Assembly (NCBI GenBank): GCA_004794785.1
Contig: SJOL01006491.1
Span: 1,161,708 to 1,225,707, forward strand
DNA: 64,000 nt
Reading direction: 5' to 3'
DNA from: Opisthorchis felineus
Lineage: Eukaryota; Platyhelminthes; Trematoda; Opisthorchiida; Opisthorchiidae
Every line of letters begins with the position of its first letter. Position 1 is the stretch's first letter. The notes under the pieces were generated by a model, which searched no databases, was not told the origin of the DNA, and worked only from the letters and a program-made list of their open reading frames with translations. Below, one piece after another: positions 42,501-54,500 of the stretch. Made by a program: the position numbers and the translations under genes.

Positions 42501-45500
42501 TGTGCAGACGAAATCAACTACAACTAATGGCCATGATGATGGCTTTGCTCAAAAGCTCGTCTAGCTATGAACTCTTCGTCAGTCAGCTGGAGGATGCACG
42601 TGAGTAGCTTCCCATAAACAAAATCACGTGAACTAGTACATAAAACAAAGCGAAAACAACTTACTGAGAGTAAGTATGTATCAGAGTGAAGATATTGTTC
42701 AGATGTTCACCCAAATGACCAGGAAGAGCGAGTGCCAAGTCACGATTAAGCATGAAGGCGACGTGTTGAATTCCAGGCGCGCCCTGAACGTCAAGAGGAA
42801 AGTTACCGCAGAATTGTGAATGTAGTCGGTATACATACTGTAGCATCAATTTCGTCAGTCTATTGTTAAACATAGAAACATGACCGTTTTCAACGTCACC
42901 TAGTTAAAAACGGGACGAAGAACGGTGTGGGAAACGAGAGATTCAGGTGATATCACGCTAGGTCTCCTATGACCACTAACTTAGACTGAAAATGTGCTTA
43001 CCGTAACAGGATGGAAGGTGGATTCGCCTCCGAAAACACCGCTAATTCTCTTCCTCGTTTGTATGGGACTCCTCCAGCTAAGAACCACGAAATAGGATGA
43101 ACACAGCCGAGCGCACCTAACTGAATCGGACAGTTAAAAATAACCTAACGCCACATTGACCGTCGCAGGTCGTCTTACTTGCGTCACTTCCATAGGCCTG
43201 TTCTTAGGGACTGACAAAACTATTCGCCATCCAATGTCGTTAGCTGCAATATCCACGTTTAACTCGACCACGAGGACTGTAGATACTTCGAAATCATCAT
43301 TTAAACCCCATCGCTCAGTTCATCTGGCAGCCTTTAACGTTCACACCGAAACCAGCTGGACAAAGGACAGCTCTTCCTTGTACACTGGACTCACTTCCTA
43401 TTGACATTTGAAAGGAGGATTCATTACCCAAGTGCAATTGTTGAGCTGACCACCCCATCGGTCTCCTTTGGCTTTCGGTTGCGTATTTCATGTGGTTCAG
43501 ATGTCGTCAAGGCTGGTTCCACTGGGATTGGTACCGTTTTGAGCAATCAAGCCTAAAGGAACGTGCTGGAATGGTCGCCCGTTCATATGGGCTGCTCGTT
43601 TAACAACGCTCGTGAAAGAATTCCGTAAAAGCGCCGATAATAGCTGTCTCATCATTGTATCCTTATACGCACCAAGATTGTAGCTCTGATATACTCAAAG
43701 ATACCTTTTCCGACGCTTTCAAAGCCTTGTTGCGGTGCTCAGATATTGTTGTGGTTTCCGCGGGTACGAATGCGCATATAGGTAGACTTGGCGCTGTTGA
43801 GACTCTATTGGGTGGTCGTCTACGACTGGAATCGAGACGCGCTAACAATGGCGAAGCCTGCTGCAGCTATGTGCTGACCACAGACTGTTTCTGTGCAATA
43901 CTAACTTCCGAAACAACTGAAGCCGCCTGGCCACATTGCGCCCCACGCATGCAAGACAACCTGCGACACAGACACTCCACATCGCCAATACCTATAGGCA
44001 GCGCGGGTGAGCTGCTGATTGCGGCTCGTCCTGAAAGACTCAATGTAGATTGTGATCACTCTCTTATCCGTTGCTGCAAGATGCGCACACACAGCTTCGC
44101 CATTGAGAAGCTATGAACTAACGTGGACTACAATGTGGAGCAAACAACCTACTGAAGTGTTTTTCAGATAATACATCTGACATCTACCGGCGCAAGCAGA
44201 ATGGTGGTCATCTTTTGACCTGGAATAAGGGTATGAAAGAGATCACGAAAGGTCTGGATAATGTCGGTGTGAGTCGCCTTCGAGGATAGGATCCGCGCAA
44301 TCCTCCATTGTAGGGTTGAAAACGCTGCAAGACATGGATGCTAATCGATATCAGTTTCTATCCAGGTTGCCTGAGTCAGTGTCTGGAGGCGTAAGGACAT
44401 CGGAATGATTGTGGTAGGCTACTACTGGGCTTCTTTTATTCCTTACGGCGGCGAAGCATCAGTGTTGAACACTAACGTTATGCTACGGATGATGATGACG
44501 TCGACTTTTAGTGGAAGGCGCAACTCGCAACCCTAAATATTTCTGGGGGTCCTGCTTGTGGGACGGTGCGGCCAACTACACCGAGCAAAACAGAAAGTTC
44601 GGACACGCATTTCTCGTGGACCATAAGTCTTGGAATCCTCCTTCGGGAAATTTGAAGCATTGTGTCCCCTGTCCCCGTCATTGTGGAATTTACAGAATAC
44701 ATATGCTGCGATATATTAATATTTTCTTTCACTCTCTTCAGTCGCATGCCAGTCGTATAAATAAATAGTAGAAACAATGTTCAACGGGTCGATTTCTGCA
44801 AATCACCTGATCAATGCATGGTAGCCAAGTCGTTTGCTTCAACTGTTTTCGTGCACATAGTCTGGGCTGGTTTGATTTTATCAACAGCGTTTCGCTTATC
44901 GATAAGACCTTCAGGTGTGTGTTGCGCAATACGGTTCGGAAGGAGTCGACTGCAATGAAGTGATCAGGAAAGGAGTCTTTGGTGCAGCAGACGGTACTTC
45001 ACCCAAAGATCACATTAAGCACTGAAAGCTTAAGTGGCCAGGCCGTGTGTTAAGCATGTCGAATTACCGGCTGCCGAGACGAACGCTGTTTTCCATTACT
45101 AATCCGGAGTGGCGGAAGCTCAGAGGTGGACAGAATATAACATGGTAGAAGGTAGTGATATTTCGAAGAGTCTGGATGCTGTTCGCCTACCAGGAAGGAT
45201 ACAACGTGGCTTTCCCTGCGACTGGCTGAAAATACTGAAAGACACGACAGCTAACCGACGTCAGTAGCGTTCACGTCGTCCGTTTCTATCCAGACTGTCT
45301 AACTGTGCGTTGGGGTTTAGGCCCCTTAAATACTTGTTACGTTAGACCTAGGTCCCTCTCCAGGTCCCATAGTTGTTTTGCATTATTCAAATAAAATGAC
45401 ACGGTTGCAGGACAGTGAAGCACCAGCGTTGTCCTCTGGTGTGGATAATAATGATGATGATGACCTGACAGAAGGACAGGCTGGTGCCATAGGCAGTGGT

Positions 45501-48500
45501 GTTGTGCAATGGTTCACCCAGAGCCCGGTGTTCACTTGCTATTTTTCAAACTTTTGAAGCTCTAAGAAGAGATTACCAATAAGGAAGGCGAAATCCTGAC
45601 TCACATTTTAGTTGGCGGTAAATGGTAGGTACGTACGAAGCGGATGACGTGTAGCAAAGCCGCCAGTAGGAATGAACCTTATCCACACGCAGACTTCTTC
45701 AGCAAATGGTAGATCCAGACAGGGGTCGTTCGGCTGTGGCACCTTTTTGGTGCGACCCAAGGAAGAGGGCGAGTCAATTCCCTTGATGTTGTGTCCTAAT
45801 GTGACGGTGCGTTCAAGTGTTTATTTTGTTACCGAGGTGCCTTACTCTTGGCTATCTTCTCATGAAACTTAGGGCTTTTTTTACACCGAGTCCACACCCG
45901 TGCACGTTCTTGCTATCCCTTCCTGAAAGGCTGTGGAGCAGCTAAGTGCAGTCGCCAGCAAACCGCTACAGCAAACAGTTCAGTAGCAAGTTTGGTGTAA
46001 TGTAGAACGCAATAGAGCGAGTTACGGGTGACATTGAGTAGGGGAAAAGGGAGAAGAGGGGACAAGTCACGGGGTTGCATCTATCACGGCAAAAGCAGTT
46101 CGAAGAAATACTCACACGACTAGCTGCCGCTCGCCTCGAAGTAACAGACGCCTGTCGTTGAATGGCCTGACAGATTGTAGGCAGTAACGTAAGTAGACGG
46201 GATTGTGCACTATGTGGACAGAAAGAGAACAAAAGAATAGATCAGACTAATCGGAAGGTATGAGAAGTGAACCGACCAATAAAACCAGTGGTTGAGTGGA
46301 AGTGCTTAAACCCAGCTGAAACCTAATGGGAAATGTCTTGAACAATTCTTTCGTTAAGTATGTTCGAATAACGCATATCCACTTGAAAAGCTGACGCAGT
46401 ATAACCCGATGTTGAACTATCAAACATAAAACTGAATGTTGAATAAGAACATATCACCGGTGATCATTTGGTACTAGCAGTCATTGCAAGCGCTGAGTAG
46501 AACGATAGAGTGGATTTACTTCTCTCACGCGCAGGACTTTTAGCTGTAACTCCCGGTGAAAATGGACGTAACGCTGATTGGCTAGACATAATGGATTACA
46601 CGAAGAGAGCACACCCACCTCTCTGGGTCCTTGAGTTGGGCCGCAAGTTCATGCAGACATGCTTGAGAAATGGAACAGTCCGGAGAGGTTGTCCGCGTGT
46701 GTAACTGAACATAATTCATGTGTTGATAATGGTAGGACTCGGTTACTTTAGGTTGACTGTGGAAAGTAACACTACTTGCGGACGGTGTGATGCGTGTCTG
46801 ACGAAGGAGGGTGGCAAAACAGGAGAAAATGTTCAACCGGACAGGCTCCTCATGATCTGAAAAAGTTCCGGGACAATAGAAGGGAATGAGACAAAACCAA
46901 AACGAATACTGGCAAAGATATCAACCCAGGGTTACACAACTGGTTCGCCGGATTAAGAGGACACGAGCGTGGGTGCCTTAAAGCTTCATGTTGCCAAAGC
47001 GATGTCGTTGATACAACGAAAACCGATAGGGGTGGGGCGATCTGGAAACATGAAACTCAATCGACGGCCTTGTAAATTGCCACGATAATGTCGATAACCG
47101 TTTGCTGCTATATACAAGTGTTCGAAACGATGTCAAAGAGTTCCACAGAAAGCAAGACGGTTGCCACCTATAACGCAAGCGAATCGATATGTAAACGAAC
47201 GTAGACTAGCCACCTATTGAAATGACTTTTGGAGAAAGTTGATAGCTGGCTACTAACAAGAGTCTTCCATGTAGTTCGGAGGCAAGACAATCGTGCCAAC
47301 TGAACAACCAATAAATAGCAGCAAAAACATGCAGCATTCGGCTATCCCCCATCCCAACCGCCCTTCTTCGAAGTCATATGGTGTCTGCCTCGAGGTTCGA
47401 CCGACTCTAAATGAGATGACTGAATTACCTGCTGCGCAAGCGAACGCGCCCTTTCCATTCGGGTAGGTATGAGATTACTGACACCAACCAACACCAGCAA
47501 CGGTTCGAAGTGTCAGCGGCTGGAAACCTGAAAGGCCAACGACTGTCTACCGGCACAGATCATGTCTCGCAAATATACACCAGAGCCGCCACTGTAGCCA
47601 GGTACACGCGTCCCTTGAGACGCAGTGAGATACCTTTCGATACAAGTGACGCAAGTTGTATAAGATTACTCGGCTTTCTGAAACAAACATCAGCGAGAGT
47701 TAGATACAACTGTACAAGTGTAACGCCTTACAACCTACAGTGCTTCACCTTGAACTGCAAGAGGCACGTTCACAGACTGCACATTCTGAAGCATGACTAA
47801 GTACTTTGTAGGCACAAATGACATGTAGAAGGATGGTGTGGTGGTAACGAGTTTGTCTAGTAACACCTGCGCTGAGTGTGTACGCATTTAAAAGTTGAAA
47901 GCAAGGTCCTTTTCACAGTCTCAGGAGCAACAAAGTGGATCCCAACTTTTTGGAACATTCTATGGGCGATGAAGTTGACAAAGAATGTATACAGCATATT
48001 CTGTAGGAAGGCTTTAGCAGAGCTCTTCATGCACGCCTATACGTGAGTATGAAGAACATAATTTCCACGAATACACAGGAAATCCGAACCTACCGTTGAA
48101 CCGTTTGATAAGCAATGGCGCAATGCTTTGGTAGAAGTCAGCGGTTTTCTCAGGATAGGTAAGCACCACAGCCTCCAAAGCTCGGGCTGCTGCTCGACGG
48201 ACTTTCCAAGAGTAGTCTTCGTCATCCGAATAGTCCGCTTCCTCATCCTCTCCCTCTGAATCACTATTATCCACAGTCATACTGAAACGGAATGGAGATG
48301 AGTTAGAGGGAAATGGTGGGGAAAACAAACGCGAAGGAACTCAATGTCTGGTCTTTTAGCTGACGAAATGCTTGGATCAACTCGGGACCAGTTACGGATA
48401 CCAACAGTTTCAAGAAGCGTCCAAACAAAGGAACTTATCAACAGTCCCTGGAATGAAATTCCCCATTGCCTGAAGACGACACCAGCATATTGCACAGAAA

Positions 48501-51500
48501 GGATCCGAAGTGATTTTTGAACGGGGGCTAAAGTACATACAATGCAAACAGAAAAGTGGATGCTAAAGGCGGGGCCAAGCCCGCTCACTTGCTGGACGAA
48601 TGTACTCTCAGTTAAGCTACCACCGAGGCTGTCCCATACTAACCCCACCCACCTGGAACCCACGATGATTCAGTACAATGCAGTCAATACAGTCAATACA
48701 GAGTTCCTCATGTCCAATTGGTCAGAGGGTAAAGTTATGACTAACACAATCTGCTGGTCCTCCAGGTTGGGGATTGAAATGTGTGACGAACAGCTACTTA
48801 AAAATTTAGTCTGCTCTGAGAGTCTTGCACCAACAAATGCTGCCCTGAGGTTAGGCTTTTGAGTCAAATGCTTCGGTTGAGGATTATAATTGTCCCCATG
48901 TCTAGGCCTGGGCAACCTAGAAATATTTCAGCCCACGAACAACCATGAGTTGCACATTTACAAATAATCTCATGCCCTTTGCTTTTAGTCGTATTCGCAG
49001 ATTCGTAAACCGCTGTCACATCTAAATTCATCAAACTGAGAAAATAGTATAAGATATTTTCCAGGGGACCGTGAACAGAGAGCTGTGAAAGGTGATGTTC
49101 CCTAGTCATGAAAGCCAGAAAATTTGGATGGGCGCATGATTATGAACGTGGCCGTGGTATCTGAATCACAAGCCCGAGACGTGAGGCAGAGGCTGGTCAG
49201 TTTACTGGAGCCGTATCAGCTTAACTAAAAGGACCACCTAATCTAATAGTACAGAGAGTAGAGAATATGCACTTTTTGAAATGTAACCGACATAAAAGGT
49301 GCACTTTGACCTGCATTAGACTCTCAGTAAAAATACATTGCCCATTCCAAACTAGATAGATTGAAGATGGCCTCCGAACGCAGCAACAGGGCTGAATAAA
49401 ATGACCCTGTTGAAAGAGTTCGTGGAAAATCCAAAGGGATTACTATAATCTGATACATGAGATTCCATAACATGCTGCGTACATTTCACGCTAGATTAAC
49501 AGAGTGCCTTCAGCTGAGTCAAGATTGTACAAATGACGTAACTCACTCGTCCTCACCAACGTTGTAATCATAATTCGGGTCGTATTGCAGACGGTCACAA
49601 AGCAAGGCTACGAGCTAAAAAAAACGTGAAACACTAATCAGGATAGCAAACAAGAGCCGAGAGCAAAGCATATGAATTATTAGAAGTCCCAAAAAATGAA
49701 TCAAAATTGGCGTAAAGCGAATAGCTCGACAGTGCTAACAAGAGTCCTCAAAGCTCCTTAAGCAGTCGCCACTGTCAACACCTTAAGCAACAAATAAAGT
49801 AGTCCCCAAAGTAAGCGACTTACGACATGCGAAACGACGTTTCTATCACGAGATATCTCCCCATGTGCAGAAAACTCCCAGCGTGAAATGTTTTTATTAT
49901 TATCGAAAATGGCAGTCGTTCAGCTGTAACACCCTTTCGGTGCCTAGCTGCCATGTCACCCGAAGGAAGCACGAGGGCTGGGATAATGCCAGGTTGCCCA
50001 AGCCTTGACAGGGATAGTCGAGATGCAGAGGTCGGGTTCGAACCACGGACCTTCCGGTCAGTAAATTTGCGCTCTTACCGCTGAACCATCGAAAATGGTA
50101 ACATCACTCTACCGCCATAAAGTATTTACAACGCCGTACCTAAAGTTCATCTTCATGGAAATTAGAAACATGCTACTGGTGGGGGGCATCAAAATGTCCA
50201 CGTAAATTGGCCTGAGTTAACTAGGTAAGCCCGTCAATGATGTCATAAATTCAGCCACCATTGCATAGATGGTTTGCAGAATGAAAATCGCAGTGTGGTT
50301 TAGCTTGCAGTACGGTTGGAGGATGAAGATTGGTCTCGTCTCTTTGCCTCTCTAATGCATGTATTCGGGATTGGGGACAGATCCATGTGCTGTGACAGCC
50401 TGGTTGGAGAATCAGCCCACTTCGAATTAAAACCGGTTGGCGTAAAGTACATTACCCGCCAGGTGCCCTTAACGCGTAATTTCAAATGGGACGTACAAAG
50501 CTCCGGCTAAGATGCATGTGGCAACTGAGTGTGACTTGGTGTTTATTCGCAAACACTGTATATCTCGCCTGTGAGGGAAGTAGGGTCACAAAGCACAGCA
50601 ACGATTAGCTGGATACTTGAGCTGTGTAAGGATTCGACACGCCACTTCTGCTGGTGAAAAAAAGCCCTAGTGACGTAGCTCGGGTAAAATATTCGGGGGG
50701 ATATTCAAACCGTAACTGACATGAAATAAATCCCTCACTTGCACCCTGGTGGGCACGATTGAGAATTTCAATCGTGACTCAAACGGACCACTCGTTTGTG
50801 GTGTAGTTCAAACGAATGTACAACCCAAATGTACAACCCAAAAAACTGGGTTAAGTGATATGGGGGAGGGGGTACTTGCTGATAAGGGGGGACTCAATTT
50901 TCTGGGAAGTACGCGTTAGGTCAAAGAACAGCAAGCTACCACACATTTTAAAGGCTTAGACCACTTTTCTGATTAATGAAGAACAGATTCGGTAAACAAT
51001 CCGGACGGGATTTCTAGAAGACCCTACAGCAAGTAATGAGGAGTGAATCTGAAGAGTATCGCTTGTTAAGGGTAAATACCTTACTATGCAACCGGTACCA
51101 GTTATAGGTACCTCACCAACGAGCATGGTTGGATCATGGGCAAAAAAAGATCAAAAGTGGTGCAGACGAACATTCCATGACCACCAACGAAAGCACATGT
51201 AACTGGTAGATTTATAGTTCCAGGCACTCGTGAAATTTCAGTTGGTCCTGTCGAAGGTTGGGTAACACCATAGGGGGGTTAGCCCTTGAGCTTCAGGAAG
51301 GTCATGTCATGCGCTAGCTGAATGATTTTCCGAACGCTATAGCGCCAACCATCTGTGTCACTGACCAGTAGATTGTCGACAGATAACATATGCTGGTTAT
51401 ATAAATTGGGCCACATAAAGTGACTACTCAAAGAGGGAAGTGACTGTCTGACCTCTCATGAAGACAGTTTCATTCTGGAAGGAATTTACTATAAGGTCAG

Positions 51501-54500
51501 GGATGGCGCGGAACGCTGTTGTGCACACCCCACAAAAGTGACCTACCTTGGGCGATCATTGCATTGGATAAGTAAACGTGTTGAAAAATAGATACATACA
51601 AAATAGGAGCGTCTAAGTCATTCATTCATTCATTCATTCATTCATCGATAGCATGACATCAGTGTTTAACACTGGGGCTTCGCTGCCGTACGTCTGGGTA
51701 AATTTAACCACATCGCACGAGTACAAAACGCCACTCACACACAGTTAAGATCAACCGCGACTTGATGAACGTTCGTCAACGCAATTAACGGGGTATTTCT
51801 AACCCACTCGCGGAACTCACCTCAGGTAAGTTAGGCAAAATGACACGGGGACAACAACGAACCACAGTCTCTAGGCTTTGGATAGCCAGCTCATGAACGT
51901 CGTCCATGTCTACTGCACCGGCCGATCCTGGTTGTTGCAATATCCATGCCAAAAGTTGTGTTACTGGCTGTATCTGTTGAGGTGTGCGAAGTAATTGTCG
52001 TCTAAAAGAACACAAAGCAAACGACGTACAGTAGCTAGAAAAGTAAGCATGATGAGTTGGGGGAAGGACTTGTAGGCTGGACATGAAGAAGCCCTAGCAT
52101 GTAAGGGTGTATGCACTCATGCAGTTAGTTGCCCGTGGCGGTGCTAGCTCAGCGACATCGATTCGTTCGAGAGAACTGATTTCAATGATAAAATGAATGC
52201 TTTGTACAGAGCAACACAGGAGTTGCATTCCACAGTTCACATCGAACGGTACACACGAGTTGTCCACGTTGGAAAATATTTTAGAGTTCAACAGAACTGA
52301 CAAATACTGGTGCGCTCAAACTTTCGGAGATATTTAAAGAAGCAACTTACGAAATTAGATTGAGGCACTGCAACATGGTCTTCACCAGTTCGCTAGAGGC
52401 TGATTGCTTGAGCTGGTCCATCAGTAGGGGACGTTGAAGTAGTGGGTGATCGGTAACCATTGCAGTGACCTGCTCATCTGACAACCCCTTGCCAGAAGAA
52501 CAGACGAACAGACTGGCGTTCCGTAGGCGGGACATTAAATACACAAAGAGAGACACAAGTAGATCTGGGGACACAATCCACGCCAAACCACCCAAAGCCT
52601 GTGTGGCACGTTTTCTTAGTGTGTTTTGCTGGCTGCTCAGATTGCAAAGCATGCAGTCTAGCAAATCTCTGTGATGTGCGGTCAACCGGTTTCCAAGGCT
52701 AGATATGGAGGAAACGGTGAGATACAAGTGAGTGAGAATTGGTAAGTGATGCTTTGTATCTTCGAAGTTGACAGCGAGTTGAAGCGAAAGGAAGAAATGG
52801 CGGAAAACAATTAGAGGAGTCACGCACAGTAAAATGCAGAGACAACCAAGGGGGAAAGAAATATTCGGTCTCTTCTGTCATACGGATCACAAACCAGATA
52901 GTAACTCATAGGAAACACCGTTCAGGACTATCCAGAGAAGTTGTCGTATGGCATAGGCGTGGTCGGATTCCAGCCACACGCTCTTGTTGAGACTCATCAG
53001 GCGGACGTAGAGGGATCGGATACGCGACACCTGACTAAAATATTCAGGCTTTTACTCTACAGATCACGCATCAAGCGACCAGTTTTCGCAGATGTCGAAT
53101 TCGACTTTAAGTGTGACTCTTGTCGCAACCAATTATTAACCTGTTCATATAATTATCTTACTACTGGTGATTAGTCCAAATTAACCAGATCATGTGCCTA
53201 AGGGAGGGGGCAGGGTCAATCAACCAATCAATTAATCAGCTACAAACCGTGTACCATGGGTACATTGCTTCCAGCTGCTACAATTTCAGTCACCGGAAAG
53301 TGGAAGAGTGTGGGACACAGACCAAGCATTGGAAGCGGCGGCATGTTCAGTCAGTTCGGGAGCTGGGTAGCTAGGCGCTGATGGCGATAGCGTTGACTCA
53401 CGAGCGCCACTAACTGCGTGATTCAGTCATGCTGCGTGTCACTAACCACTGGTGAGTTGAGTCCTGAGGACCCATCCAGGATGGCGGCAGTTGTCGACCC
53501 CAATAAGTTTACTTTCGTACTTCGTTGCCAGGTCATAAATTGTCCACTTCTTGATCGCTTCCATTCAGCACGGGGCTGAGTGAAAAGAGCCCTGCGAGAC
53601 AGACGGTCTTCCCGCATTCGAAGTACATGTCTTATCAGCGAAACCTACGAAGCGTGAGTAATTCATCTATCGTGGGAGAGTAGCTTGTTTCTAAAACCAT
53701 CTGGTGTACTTCAGCATTAGGAGCGAGAAGGCTGTGGCTAGAGCGCGAATTTACTGACTGGAAGGTCCGTGGTTCGAACCCGATCTCTGCATCTCGACTT
53801 TCCTTATATAGGCTTGGGCAACCTGGCAGTATCCCAGCCCTCGTGCTTCCTTCGGGTGGCATGGCAGCTATGCACCGAAAGAATGTTACAGCTGAACTAT
53901 TATTATTTTTATTACTTCAGGATTACTCATCCGACGTTCCCCCCAGACCGGAATAATGTTTTGGAGAAACCGATAGTCAAACACTGAAAACATTCGTATG
54001 TCCTCTGCGCGTAGAGGCCACGTTTCTGATCCATTGCTGCAATGTAAACTCTTCCCTTGACAGACAAACTGATATCACGTCGGTGCCACGGGTGTCCGAG
54101 GTTAGCAAAAGCTGCCCCGGTATTCCCGATTCGAGAGGTAATCTTATCTCCAGCCAGTCCACCGGAGCTTCGACAATTGCTCAAGCAAACCAATTTATCT
54201 GCCACGTCGACTCGCTCTCTGTTAGGTGGAATTCTGCACCGATACTACCGCTCGCAGTTGAGCGCCGCTACGGCCAAGAAGCCTGTCCCGCACGCGATTG
54301 ACCAAAAGATCGGGCCGCTTACCCGTTCATCAAGACGAGCTCTGATTGGCCAAAAGTCTGGGCCCAACAGCCAATCATGACCCAGTATCCACCGATTGCC
54401 GGTTGCCAATGGCGCATCCAGAATGTTGTCGCCGCACACATCTTATATACGAGGCGCTGTGCATGTGCTTTTGACCTGGTTTTGGGCGTTCATACATGTT

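Noticed and set aside
51619..51645. Short direct repeats resembling a CRISPR-like array
   Set aside because: It is a plain 4-base microsatellite without spacers, in a eukaryotic intron.
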